Assembly (NCBI RefSeq): GCF_038561935.1
Contig: NZ_CP102770.1
Span: 806,001-870,000 of the forward strand
Direction of reading: 5' to 3'
Length of the DNA: 64,000 nt
Origin: Myxococcus stipitatus
Lineage (GTDB): Bacteria > Myxococcota > Myxococcia > Myxococcales > Myxococcaceae
The position numbers were made by a program, and so were the translations under genes. This document shows, one piece after another, positions 17,125 to 26,113 of this stretch. The notes under the pieces were generated by a model. The model was not told where the DNA came from, did not search any database, and worked only from the letters and a program-made list of their open reading frames with translations. Each line of letters begins with the position of its first letter. Position 1 is the first letter of the stretch.

Positions 17125-17682
17125 ATGAAAAACCCGTGGGAGCCGTCGACTCACCGAGGGTTGGGGCCCGTGAAACGGACGGCTCTCAATCCCACGCTGC
17201 GCACCGAGGCCGTGGTCGCACTGGGCGCCTTCAGCGCGCTCACCGCGGGCACGGCGTGGCTCGGCGCCCGTCAGAGCCACGCAGACACCCGCTGGTATCG
17301 GCGGCTGCGCAAGCCACCCTTCCAGCCGCCGCCCCGTCTCTTCGCTCCCGTCTGGACGGCGCTGTACGTGCTCATGGCCGTCTCCGGCTGGCGAGTCTGG
17401 ACGGCGCCCGCGGGAGCCGCGCGCTCGCGAGCGCTGGGCTGGTGGGGCGTGCAGCTGGGGTTGAACGCCGCCTGGTCCTGGCTGTTCTTCGGCAGGCAGC
17501 GGCCGCGCGAGGCCCTGGTGGACAACGTGGCCCTGCTGGGCAGCATCGGCGCCTATGTCGCCGCGACGCGCGAGGTGGACCGGCCCGCGGCGTGGCTGGT
17601 GGCGCCGTACCTGGCCTGGGTGGGCTTCGCCAACGTCCTGAATGGCGAAGTCGTTCGTCGCAACCCTCGCGCGGCGCACTGA
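17125..17682 (+). CDS. tspO: TspO/MBR family membrane protein
   Basis: Five-helix membrane protein of about 185 aa; family members bind tetrapyrroles and cholesterol-like ligands and modulate porphyrin or stress responses. The family signature is visible: WYRRLRKPPFQPPPRLFAPV then WTALYVLMAVSGWRVW. LNAAWSWLFFGRQRP follows in the third and fourth helices, and PYLAWVGFANVLN ends the fifth. The start ATG 17125 has GGAG upstream; the N-terminal 40 residues before the first helix are longer than usual, so a later GTG (VKRTALNP) is possible. Monocistronic by position. Confidence 0.9.
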   Translation: MKNPWEPSTHRGLGPVKRTALNPTLRTEAVVALGAFSALTAGTAWLGARQSHADTRWYRRLRKPPFQPPPRLFAPVWTALYVLMAVSGWRVWTAPAGAARSRALGWWGVQLGLNAAWSWLFFGRQRPREALVDNVALLGSIGAYVAATREVDRPAAWLVAPYLAWVGFANVLNGEVVRRNPRAAH

Positions 17683-17691
17683 CGTCTTGTT

Positions 17692-17859
17692 TCAGTTGCG
17701 CAGCTTCGAGGGCTGCTGCGGGTTGAGGGCCAGCATGACCGCGATGTATCGCGCCTGACTCTCGGTGCTGCAACGGACCTCTTGAATCCGTCCACCGAGC
17801 TTCACGCGGACGAGCCACCCGTCATTGTCACGAGTCCAGGCTGGAGTCTCCGTCATCAT
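17692..17859 (-). CDS. small conserved hypothetical protein (55 aa)
   Basis: A 55-residue frame starting MMTETPAWTRDNDGWLV, with AGAGG 8-9 nt upstream. The segment VRVKLGGRIQEVRCSTESQA then RYIAVMLALN reads as two beta strands and a helix, a compact fold. No signal peptide or membrane segment. I do not recognise a function. It is convergent with tspO and lies downstream of the histidine kinase gene on the same strand with a 154-bp gap. Support is the good ribosome-binding site and protein-like composition. Confidence 0.6.
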   Translation of the reverse strand: MMTETPAWTRDNDGWLVRVKLGGRIQEVRCSTESQARYIAVMLALNPQQPSKLRN

Positions 17860-18013
17860 GTGTTCGTTCCTCTTGGTTTCGGCCTCGAGGCATGGAGAGA
17901 GCAGCCGTCGTGCCAGCGCCTGGAGCGTACGAATCCAGGCGGAAAAGACCGCCGGATGCGAGGTGCTGGACAGCCGTGGCTGTAGTTCTTTCGGAATGCG
18001 GGGTGACGGAGAT

Positions 18014-19957
18014 TCAGTGGAGGCGACGCTCGGACGGCCCTGCGGGCGGGTGCGCCGCCGAGGTGCCGAGCAGGGGGAGCGCCACGTGGAAGGTGGACCC
18101 TTGACCCACCTGGCTCTCCACCCAGATTCTGCCGCCGTGGTGCTCGACGATGTCCCGGCTGATGTACAGCCCCAGGCCCAGGCCGCCGTACGAGCGCGAG
18201 GAGACATTGCGGGCTCGGAAGTATCGCTCGAACAACAGCTTCTGCTGGTCCTCGGGAATGCCGATGCCCGAGTCGGAGACGGATAACAACGCCAGCTCTC
18301 CGCGTATCTGGAGTGTCACGCGGATGAGGCCGCCATCGGGGCTGTATTTGAGCGCGTTCTCCACGAGATTGGAGATGACCTGCTCCAGCCGGTACGGGTC
18401 GGCGAAAACCTGCACGGCCTGCTCGGGGTGCTCGAAGCGCAGCTCGTGGATGCCGCGCTGGGCCTCCATGGCCTGGAGGACGTGCTCCACCAGGTGGTCC
18501 ATCCGCGTGGGCTGCGGGTGCAGCATGAGGCGGCCGGCCTCGATGCGGGAGGCGTCCAGCAGGTCGTTGATGAGCCCCGTCATGCGCAGCAGGTGCTGGC
18601 GCGCGTGGCGCAGGGTGGTGGGGTCCACGTGCTCGCCGCGCTCCAGCTTGCGCTCGAGTGTCGCCAGCCGGAGGCTCAGCGGCGTCAGCGGGGTCTTCAG
18701 CTCATGGGAGGCGATGGACAGGAAGTCGTCGCGCACGCGGATGGCTTCCTGGGCCTCGCGATACAGCCGCTCACGCTCCTCCTCGGCGAGCTTGCGCTGG
18801 GTGACGTCCTCCACCAGCGCGCCGACGCCGAGCAGGTGCCCGTCGGGCGTGCGCACGGGGTAGCAGCTGCCCGTGATCAGCCGGCGAGGGCCGGGAAAGC
18901 CCACCGCCTCGGTGTCCACCTCCCGCTCCACGACGGGGGCGCCGGAGTCCAGGGCCTCCTGCAGCATGGCCTCCGTGGCCGGGCCTCCTCGGCCGAGCAC
19001 CTCGAGGGGACGCTTTCCCACGTGGGCCTCGGCGGGCAGTCCGTTGATGCGAGCCAGGCGCTCGTTGACGCGCACGTAGCGCAGGTTCGTGTCGAGGAAG
19101 CCCAGGCCCACGGGGGCGCTGTCGAAGAGGATTCGCAGCAGGGCCAGGCTCTCGTCGCGTTGGCGCTCGGCGTGGCGGCGCTCGGAGACGTCCTCGACGA
19201 TGCCCACGCCGCCCTCGACTTCGCCCGCGTCGTTGTAGCAAGGCGCGAAGCGTACGTGGACGGGGGTCAGCTTGTGGCCGGTGACGGAGCTGTAGTCCCC
19301 CTCGAAGTGGGCGCTGCGTCCGGCGAGTGTCTCGCGCACGCAGCGCATCATCCGCTCGTCGCGCAGGGACAGGAGGTTCAGTCCCACCAGCACCCGCTTG
19401 GGGGCGCCGATGAGATTGACGAAGAGCTCGTTGCACGCGGTGATGACCGGGGTGGTGTCGTAGTGGAAGATGCCCAGCGGGGCGTTGGCGACGACCAGCC
19501 GGTAGAGGTCGTCTCCGCTGCTGTGGGTCTCGACGAGCCGGGCGGTGTCCTGGGGGTTCGACTGTTCGAGCGGCTCTCGCAGGGTGTCGATGACCTCGTG
19601 CAGGCGACGGAGGCTGAGGATGATGCGCTCCTGGTCGCCCTCGCCGGAGGCGCCCACGGTGAGCTCCACGAGAATCTCCACGCCGTCGCGGCGGTGGGCG
19701 AGCACGCGCGTGGGGCGACCTCCGAGCGCGTCTCTGCGCGAGAGCAGGTAGCGCACGAGGCTCTGGTCTCCGTGCTGGTGCAGGCGTTGAGGGAAGAGTC
19801 GGGAGACGGGCTGGCCCTGGAGGTCCTCGCGCTTCCAGTCGAGCAGGCGCTCGGCGGAGCGGTTGAGGAAGGAGATGCGCTCGTCGCCGTCGCAGGCGAC
19901 CAAGGGGTCGACGGCTGCGTCCAGCCAGGCACTGACCTCCTCGTTGGCTCCGGCCAT
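18014..19957 (-). CDS. multi-PAS sensor histidine kinase
   Basis: Cytoplasmic histidine kinase of 647 aa without membrane segments. Three PAS domains lie at about 5-120 (ACDGDERISFLNRSAERLL), 150-270 and 280-400; the second and third end in VEDVSERR and VEDVTQRK. The dimerisation domain has the phospho-accepting His in SIASHELKTPLTPL (about residue 420), and the ATPase domain has the N box NLVENALKYSP and the G boxes DSGIGIP and GGLGLGLYIS. No response regulator is adjacent, so its partner must be elsewhere. AGGGAG precedes the ATG. The ligand or redox cofactor of the PAS domains cannot be told from sequence. Confidence 0.95.
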   Translation of the reverse strand: MAGANEEVSAWLDAAVDPLVACDGDERISFLNRSAERLLDWKREDLQGQPVSRLFPQRLHQHGDQSLVRYLLSRRDALGGRPTRVLAHRRDGVEILVELTVGASGEGDQERIILSLRRLHEVIDTLREPLEQSNPQDTARLVETHSSGDDLYRLVVANAPLGIFHYDTTPVITACNELFVNLIGAPKRVLVGLNLLSLRDERMMRCVRETLAGRSAHFEGDYSSVTGHKLTPVHVRFAPCYNDAGEVEGGVGIVEDVSERRHAERQRDESLALLRILFDSAPVGLGFLDTNLRYVRVNERLARINGLPAEAHVGKRPLEVLGRGGPATEAMLQEALDSGAPVVEREVDTEAVGFPGPRRLITGSCYPVRTPDGHLLGVGALVEDVTQRKLAEEERERLYREAQEAIRVRDDFLSIASHELKTPLTPLSLRLATLERKLERGEHVDPTTLRHARQHLLRMTGLINDLLDASRIEAGRLMLHPQPTRMDHLVEHVLQAMEAQRGIHELRFEHPEQAVQVFADPYRLEQVISNLVENALKYSPDGGLIRVTLQIRGELALLSVSDSGIGIPEDQQKLLFERYFRARNVSSRSYGGLGLGLYISRDIVEHHGGRIWVESQVGQGSTFHVALPLLGTSAAHPPAGPSERRLH

Positions 19958-20351
19958 GGTCTCCCTGGGGCTGTCGTGAGGGCGCCGCCTCCCGCGTGAA
20001 GGATGTCCACGAGGGAGAGCGGGCGCGTCCGTCCGCGTTCCCCAGCGGGCGCATGCCTGGCGCGCCTGGATGCAGGGGAGGAAGGAGGGCGAGGGCGCGT
20101 CGTGCTGGCGGGTAAGCAGGAGAGGGTTGGGGGCCGTCCGTCACGACGTGAGCCCGAGGCGAGGTGTCGCGGCGCACATTCCACGCCTCTCCGCGCGGGC
20201 AGGCCCGCGCGTCAGCCATCGAGGGGCGCTCCAGCGTCGCGGCGGTGCCCTGCGAGGCGTCGCGAGGGGCGCTCCATTCCTCACGACCCGCTCTCGCGCA
20301 CGCGATGGGGGGCGGGCCCCGCGCGACAGTCCGCGGGGCGAACCGTTGCGA
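19958..20351. other. 394-bp gene-free stretch
   Basis: It lies between the histidine kinase start and the M1 peptidase stop, both on the minus strand, so it holds the kinase promoter. It is very GC-rich. I see no convincing frame, strong hairpin or repeat. Confidence 0.5.
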
Positions 20352-22982
20352 CTACCGACGCCCCTTGCGCGGCTTGCCCGCCTTCTTGCGGGCCACGGGC
20401 GCCTTCTTGCCAGCAACCTTCGCGCGCCGGGCTCCACCGCTCGCGGGCTTCTCGGGCGTACGCGGCGGCGCGAGCACCTCGAGGCGCTCTCGCATGGCGC
20501 GCGTCATCTCCTTCAGCGCGTCCACTTCCTCCCGTAACGCGGCCAGCTCGCGCGCCTGTGGCTCTCCCTCGCGCAGCGAGCGCACCGTCTCCCTGGCGGC
20601 CCGTCGGGCCCGCGCGTCGCTCAGCGGTGTGCCCTCCAGCGCACCGATGATGCGCCGGTCCCCGAGCGTCCGCGCCGCCTCGAACACGCCCATCTGCACC
20701 CGGAACATCGGGTCTCGGAGCAGCTCCGCCAGCAGGTCCACCGCCTCGCGCTGCCGGCCCGCCACCTCCGCCAGCTTCGCCACCGCCTGCGTCGCCGCGC
20801 GGCGCAGGAAGGGCGGCTGCCCATAGGCCGTGCGCGCCTCCACCAGCGCGAAGGCCGCGGGGTCCTGCGACTCGGCGAGCCCGTCCATCGCCCCCACCGC
20901 GATGACATCCTGGAACGACGCCCGCGTGGCGGCGGTCTCCAGCACCGTCAGCGCATCCGACGCCCGCAGCTTGCCGTAGCTCCGCGCGGCCTCCGCTTCA
21001 ACGAAGTAGCTGGTGTCTCCCGACTGCAACAACGAACGCAGGAGCGCGATGACCTCCGCGTCGCGGCGGAACTCCCCCAGCGCGGCCACCACCGCCCGGC
21101 GGACCCTCGGGTGCTCCGCCCGCAAGGACGCGAGCAGCCGCGCGCGCGCCTCGGGCGTGCGGATGCGTCCCAGGGCCTTGGCGCTCGCCGCCCGCGTCCC
21201 CCAGAACAAGCGCGCGTCGGCCAGCGCCACCCCTAACGCCTCCACGGCGCGGAAGCCGCCATCCCGCCCCAGCGCGTGCGCGGCCTCCGTGCGAGCCCGC
21301 GACTCCGGCGCGGAGCGAAGCTCCTCCATCCAGAGCCCCACGGACTTGTCCACCTCCAGCGTGCCGAGCACGTCGCGCCTCGGGTCCACGCGCACCTGCG
21401 TGGGCGCGGTGGGGCAGGGCAGGTGGAAGAAGTGCTCCGCGTCCGTCACCTCCAGCCGGTGGAGCACGTCGTGCCCCTCCGTGTGGACGACGACATCCAG
21501 CGGCAGCCGGAACACGGGCGTGCCCGCGTCCGTGCGCTGCACCTGTCTCACCTTGAGGCGCAGCCGCGCCTCCTCCGGCTCGTAGCGCACCTCCACCTTG
21601 AGCTCGGGGTGGCCCGGCGCGAAGACGTACTGGTCGAAGAAGCCATCCAGGTTGTGGCCCGTGGCCTGCTCGAAGGCCCGCGCCAGGTCCACCGTCTCCA
21701 CCGAGCCATGGCGGTGGCGCGACACGTAGTGCCGCAGGCCGCGGAAGAAGAGGTCATCGCCCAGCCGTCGGCGCAGCTCGTGGAGGACCAGCCCGCCCTT
21801 CTCGTAGAGGTGCCGGTCGAAGACATCCAGCGGCGCGTGGAACCGGCGCGAGACGATGGCGCGCGCGTAGCGCTCCTTCACCTCCGACAGGTACGCCTCC
21901 AGGTCCGTGAGCCGATGCTGGTCCGCCTCGTCCACGCCGTCGGCGCGCTCCTTCCAGAGCACCTCGAACCACGTGGCGAAGCCCTCGTTGAGCCAGCCGT
22001 GCGGCCAGTCGCGGCAGGTGAGCAGGTCCCCGAACCACTGGTGCGCCAGCTCGTGCGAGATGAGCGGCTCCGCGTTGTAGTCGGCGTGCGCGCGCGCGTC
22101 GTGGAGGACGGAGTCGGTGAGGCTGGTGGCCGTCGTGTTCTCCATGCCCCCGAAGATGAACTCGGTGAGGAACACCTGCGCGTAGCCGCTCCACGGGAAG
22201 GGCTCTCCGGTGGCCTCCTGGAACACGCGCACCATCTCCGGGGTGCGGCGGATGCAGCGCAGCGCGTCCTCGCGGCGGCCCCGAGGGAACAGGTAGCGCA
22301 GCGGCACGGTGCCCACCGTGTCCGTCAGCTCCTCGAAGTCACCCACCGCGAGCGTGATGAGGTAGGGCGAGTGGGGCTGCTCCATCCGGTAGTGCTGCGT
22401 GCGGCGGCCGTCCTGGACGGTGTCCGCCACGAGCACGCCGTTGGACAGCGCCGTCAGCCCCTCGGGGAAGGTGGCGATGAGCTCGGACGTGGCCTTCTGC
22501 GCGGGCGTGTCCAGGCAGGGGAACCAGCAGCGCGCGTCCGTGTCCTGGTTCTGCGTCCACGCCTGGCGAGGGCGCTCCGGGTACGCGGCCTCGGGGCCCC
22601 AGAAGTACAGGCCCCGGCGGGGACGGGCCGCGTAGTGGATGGCGACCTCCACGGCGGTGCCGGGCGTCAGCGGCTGGGGCAGCTCCACGCGCACGTGGGC
22701 GCCCGAGTTGGAGAACCGCGCGGGGCGGCCCTCCACGGTGACGCTCGACACATCCAGGTCCACCGCGTCGAAGCTGAGGGTGGACACCAGGCGGACCGCG
22801 GAGACGCGGGTCGTACAGACGCCGGTGATGCGGCCCTGGTCGAAGTCGAGCGACAGCTCGATGCGGACGTGCTCGGCGCGGATGGGCCGCTCGGCGGCGT
22901 AGTGCTCGGTGGCGCCGGGGAGGCTGAAGGCACGGGACTGGGGGAGGGCGGGCTCGGAGGCGTGACGGTGGCAGCAGCGCAT
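20352..22982 (-). CDS. M1 family aminopeptidase with C-terminal HEAT repeats
   Basis: Zinc aminopeptidase of 876 aa. The M1 fold has the exopeptidase motif GGMENTTAT near residue 278 and zinc motif HELAHQWFGDLL near 308, with the third ligand in NEGFATWFE near 328. After about residue 540 the protein continues with HEAT-like helical repeats (ARLLASLRAEHPRVRRAVVA is one). A coiled-coil segment follows, and the last 35 residues form an extremely Lys/Arg/Ala-rich tail. ATG at 22982 is preferred over a TTG two codons earlier. No signal peptide, so it is probably cytoplasmic. The gene is divergent from the J-domain gene across 135 bp. Confidence 0.93.
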   Translation of the reverse strand: MRCCHRHASEPALPQSRAFSLPGATEHYAAERPIRAEHVRIELSLDFDQGRITGVCTTRVSAVRLVSTLSFDAVDLDVSSVTVEGRPARFSNSGAHVRVELPQPLTPGTAVEVAIHYAARPRRGLYFWGPEAAYPERPRQAWTQNQDTDARCWFPCLDTPAQKATSELIATFPEGLTALSNGVLVADTVQDGRRTQHYRMEQPHSPYLITLAVGDFEELTDTVGTVPLRYLFPRGRREDALRCIRRTPEMVRVFQEATGEPFPWSGYAQVFLTEFIFGGMENTTATSLTDSVLHDARAHADYNAEPLISHELAHQWFGDLLTCRDWPHGWLNEGFATWFEVLWKERADGVDEADQHRLTDLEAYLSEVKERYARAIVSRRFHAPLDVFDRHLYEKGGLVLHELRRRLGDDLFFRGLRHYVSRHRHGSVETVDLARAFEQATGHNLDGFFDQYVFAPGHPELKVEVRYEPEEARLRLKVRQVQRTDAGTPVFRLPLDVVVHTEGHDVLHRLEVTDAEHFFHLPCPTAPTQVRVDPRRDVLGTLEVDKSVGLWMEELRSAPESRARTEAAHALGRDGGFRAVEALGVALADARLFWGTRAASAKALGRIRTPEARARLLASLRAEHPRVRRAVVAALGEFRRDAEVIALLRSLLQSGDTSYFVEAEAARSYGKLRASDALTVLETAATRASFQDVIAVGAMDGLAESQDPAAFALVEARTAYGQPPFLRRAATQAVAKLAEVAGRQREAVDLLAELLRDPMFRVQMGVFEAARTLGDRRIIGALEGTPLSDARARRAARETVRSLREGEPQARELAALREEVDALKEMTRAMRERLEVLAPPRTPEKPASGGARRAKVAGKKAPVARKKAGKPRKGRR

Positions 22983-23117
22983 AAGCAAGGACGACTCTTT
23001 CTCAAGGCGGAGTCAGCGTCGAGGCTGTGTTTCGTCGCACTGTCTCACCCTGCACCCTCGTCGCGGGCCGTGACGAGGCCCTGTCTGGGCGGGGCACTTC
23101 GGACTACGTTGTCCACC

Positions 23118-23900
23118 GTGCAGTTCGTCCTCTACTTTTCAGACAGGCAGGTGCGCGAGCAGCTCTTCGCCCATGTGGACGGGACGCGAGGGTTGTTGCT
23201 GGTGACCGGGGTGCGTCATGGCCCGACCATGCGCTCCCCGGAGGCGCGCGAGCCCTTCGCCACGCTGGAGTTCCTCCACGGCCGCGTGTTGACGCAGGTG
23301 CTCGTGGCCGACGAGGGCACCCCGGACGGCATGTGGCGGGACCCGCTGGGTGACCTGGCCGACCGGCTCTACCCCGACAGCCGGGATGACGCCTACGCCG
23401 TCACGAATGGCTACCTGCTGTTGGAGGACGGCCACCCGCGTGCCGTGGTGCGCAAGCACGGCCTGCCCGCCGACGACCTGTGGTTCCTGGAGGACGCGCT
23501 CAGCCAGTGCTCTCCACGCATCCCCGCGCCGGACCCCGCGAGGCGGCCCGGCAAGAAGCGCCCGGAGCCCGCGCCCCGAGCCCCCCGCCGCCCCGCGAGC
23601 AGCCGCGCCCGGGTCGAGCAGGAGCCGCGCGGGCGGGACAACCCGGACCCGGAGACCACGCCGCCCCGAGGCAGCCGTCCGCACGTGCCCGAGCGCAAGG
23701 ACGCGTGGGCGCTCCTGGGGCTGGAGCGGGACATGACGCTGGACGAGGCGCGCAAGGTGTTCCGCACCCTCATCGCCGGCTATCACCCGGACAAGGTGGC
23801 GCACCTGGCGCCGGAGTTCCGCGAGCTGGCCGAGCGCCGCACGCGCGAAATCCTGGAGGCGTGGGAAGAGGTGGAGGGCCAGCTCAAGCCCCGCGCTTGA
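23118..23900 (+). CDS. J-domain (DnaJ-like) protein
   Basis: Co-chaperone-like protein of 260 aa from a GTG start. The C-terminal 65 residues are a J domain: AWALLGLERDMTLDEARKVF then the hallmark HPD in AGYHPDKVAHL, which would stimulate a DnaK-type Hsp70. The N-terminal 125 residues (QFVLYFSDRQVREQL onward) form a mixed alpha/beta region I do not recognise. The linker (about 130-190) is Pro/Arg-rich and probably disordered. The J domain at the C-terminus is opposite to classical DnaJ, so this is a specialised type III J protein. It ends 10 bp from the convergent nuclease-fold gene. Confidence 0.85.
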   Translation: MQFVLYFSDRQVREQLFAHVDGTRGLLLVTGVRHGPTMRSPEAREPFATLEFLHGRVLTQVLVADEGTPDGMWRDPLGDLADRLYPDSRDDAYAVTNGYLLLEDGHPRAVVRKHGLPADDLWFLEDALSQCSPRIPAPDPARRPGKKRPEPAPRAPRRPASSRARVEQEPRGRDNPDPETTPPRGSRPHVPERKDAWALLGLERDMTLDEARKVFRTLIAGYHPDKVAHLAPEFRELAERRTREILEAWEEVEGQLKPRA

Positions 23901-23910
23901 GCGGCCGGAC

Positions 23911-24876
23911 TCAGCCCGCCGAGGGCGGCGCGTCCAGCGCGAACCGCGCGACGATGGGCGTGTGGTCCGACAGGCCGTGGAAGCGGCTCTTGAGGTCCCC
24001 GAAGGGATGCGTCTCCTGCGTGTCGAGCCAGCGCACGCCCGCGCCGGAGAACATGTGGTCCAGGTGCATGCGCATGTGCATGAAGCCCGCGGTGGGGAAG
24101 CCTCGCGACACGGTCGGGTCGATTTGTCCCACCGCGGCTTGCGCGCACGTCAGCCGCGCGTCGCCCGTGAGGTAGCGGAACACGGGCGAGGACGGCGGCG
24201 AGTTGAAGTCCCCGCACACGACGAAGGGCTCGTTGTTCGAGTGCGCGTTCATGAAGTCCGTGAGCTTGCGCGCCTCGTGGAGTTGGTTGACGCCGCAGCC
24301 CATCTTGTCCTTGGTGGACCAGAACTCCCGGGAGAAGGGCGTGGGCAGGCTCAGGTGCGTGTTGAAGACGTGGAAGGGGCGCCCGTCCTCGCGGCGCAAC
24401 AGGCGCATGTGCGCGCAGATGCGGCTCTGCTTGCGGTCCTTCAGCCGCAGCACGTGGTGGTGGGTGATGGACTGGGGCGCGTCCACGTTGTGCTTGTCCA
24501 CCTGGAGCGTGTGCTTGTTGACGAGCACCGCCAGGCCCGTGGTGTAGAGCGACACGTCGCCCAGCTTGTAGTGGTGCGCGCGGAAGTAGAACGCCTCGTA
24601 GGGCATGTCGCGCGACTGGGCGGAGAACGTCTCGTCCATGCGGCCCATGAAGGCCATGAGCTGCGTCTCGCCGGGGCGCTTGGGGCGGTCGGCGATGGTG
24701 CTGCGCAGCGACGTCGTCTCCACCTCCTGCAGGCACACGATGTCCGGCAGGGGGTCCAGGGCCGCCAGGGCCGCGGCCACGCGGCGTTTGGGGCCCATGG
24801 TGCTGGCCAGCCCCCGGAGCATGTGGCCGAAGTAGCGGACGTTGTACGTGACGATTCGCAACGAAGGGTCGGGCAT
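23911..24876 (-). CDS. endonuclease/exonuclease/phosphatase family protein
   Basis: Metal-dependent phosphoesterase-fold protein of 321 aa. The family motifs are all present: IVTYNVRYFG at the start, PDIVCLQEVE with the metal-binding Glu, HVFNTHLS, VVCGDFNSPP, and the C-terminal SDHTPIVARF with the catalytic Asp-His pair. Substrates in this fold range from DNA to phospholipids and phosphoinositides, and nothing here decides between them. The start MPDPSLRIVT is chosen because the motif begins there; the frame stays open 16 codons further upstream. No signal peptide. Confidence 0.9.
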   Translation of the reverse strand: MPDPSLRIVTYNVRYFGHMLRGLASTMGPKRRVAAALAALDPLPDIVCLQEVETTSLRSTIADRPKRPGETQLMAFMGRMDETFSAQSRDMPYEAFYFRAHHYKLGDVSLYTTGLAVLVNKHTLQVDKHNVDAPQSITHHHVLRLKDRKQSRICAHMRLLRREDGRPFHVFNTHLSLPTPFSREFWSTKDKMGCGVNQLHEARKLTDFMNAHSNNEPFVVCGDFNSPPSSPVFRYLTGDARLTCAQAAVGQIDPTVSRGFPTAGFMHMRMHLDHMFSGAGVRWLDTQETHPFGDLKSRFHGLSDHTPIVARFALDAPPSAG

Positions 24877-25135
24877 ACGAGGTCCGTGCCCGCAGGCAGG
24901 CGGGCACAGAGGGAAGCTACTCACCTCCCGCCGCGCGCGCCCCTCATTCCGTGAGGAGGGGCCTGCGCCGGACAGTCCGTCTCCCCGGGCGGCCGTGTTC
25001 CCCCGCTGGCCTCCCCGTGCTTTGCTCCCCCGCTCGGGATGAAGGCGTCCGCCACCCCCTCCGGAGGGCCAGCGGGCGTGCCAGCGCGCGAAGGGCCGGC
25101 GAAGGGCGCGGGGGACTCCCCAGAGGAGAACGGTG

Positions 25136-25696
25136 ATGCTGAGGACAAGGGGACTGCCGCTGGTGCTGCTCCTGGCGGCCTGCGGCGGCTTCGAGCAGGA
25201 GGCGTACGACGTGGTGCTGGACGAGGCCGAGGCGCTGGCCGTCCCCTACGCGTGCACGGACAAGACTGGCGAGGAGGACGTGACGACGACGGGGACGGGA
25301 GGCCCCTCGGGGTTGGCCCACCACCAGCGCTGGACGGTGCGCGCCGACGAGTTCGGGGCGACCCTCCTGGAGATGCCCGACGTCGTCTTCAAGAACCACC
25401 TGGGCGCCGACGTCGACTTCGACGTGGGAGACGTGGGGCTCGACGTGCTGGAGGGGACGACCTCCTCGAAGGGGCCCTTCCTGTATATCAACATCCGCGC
25501 CATTCCCTTGGAGGTGGGGACGGGCATCACCACGTACACGCTGCGCGTCTCCATCGACAACAAGTCGCTGGAGGACGACGCCATCCACGGCACCATCGCC
25601 CTGCGCGGCTCCAGGGCCGCGGGGCTGGGCTCCGACGCGGAGGAGCAGGAGGTCTGCACCTCCACGCTGCGCTTCACGGGGACCCGCGTGAAGTAG
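25136..25696 (+). CDS. lipoprotein of unknown function
   Basis: Predicted lipoprotein of 186 aa with signal MLRTRGLPLVLLLAACGGFE (lipobox LAAC, Cys17). The mature part is beta-rich and acidic, with two Cys (PYACTDK and EQEVCTST) that could pair. AGGAG lies 8 nt before ATG 25136; a GTG one codon earlier is also possible. I do not recognise a family. It is convergent with the DUF3037 gene (18-bp gap). Confidence 0.75.
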   Translation: MLRTRGLPLVLLLAACGGFEQEAYDVVLDEAEALAVPYACTDKTGEEDVTTTGTGGPSGLAHHQRWTVRADEFGATLLEMPDVVFKNHLGADVDFDVGDVGLDVLEGTTSSKGPFLYINIRAIPLEVGTGITTYTLRVSIDNKSLEDDAIHGTIALRGSRAAGLGSDAEEQEVCTSTLRFTGTRVK

Positions 25697-25714
25697 CCGC
25701 GGGTCTCGTGTGGG

Positions 25715-26113
25715 TCACCGCGCGCGCTTCACGCGCACCACGGTGTCCATCAGGTGCTCCAGGGCCTTCACGGGCTCCTGGCACAGCCCCGAGTGCACCG
25801 GCCCCGTCTGGAGGATGGTGCTGCGCGGGGCCACCAGCCAGTGCCAGCGGTCCTTCTGGGGCAGCTGGCCGATGGGGCCCGTGCCCTTGCCGCCCTCGCT
25901 GACGCGGCGGAAGCTCTCCAGGTGGTCTCGCACCGTGTCCAGGTCCATGTCGGGGGCCAGGGCCTTCAGGCGCGCCTCGTCCAGCTCCACGCGCACGCCC
26001 AGGAAGCGCTGGGTGGTGCAGAAGAGGACGACGCCCACGTTGATGAACTCCTCGCGCTCAACGCGGGGCACCACGCGGATGATGGCGTAGTCAAACGAGC
26101 TGTGCGCGGGCAC
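25715..26113 (-). CDS. DUF3037 domain protein
   Basis: Protein of 132 aa with the DUF3037 signature: FDYAIIRVVPRVEREEFINV then GVVLFCTTQRFLGVRVELDE. Function is unproven. Its only reasonable start is GTG at 26113, inside the 3' end of the HipA-like kinase gene (23-bp overlap), so the two are translationally coupled. DUF3037 genes are, to my knowledge, repeatedly found next to HipA-like kinases, which suggests a functional pair. No signal peptide or DNA-binding motif is visible. Confidence 0.88.
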   Translation of the reverse strand: MPAHSSFDYAIIRVVPRVEREEFINVGVVLFCTTQRFLGVRVELDEARLKALAPDMDLDTVRDHLESFRRVSEGGKGTGPIGQLPQKDRWHWLVAPRSTILQTGPVHSGLCQEPVKALEHLMDTVVRVKRAR

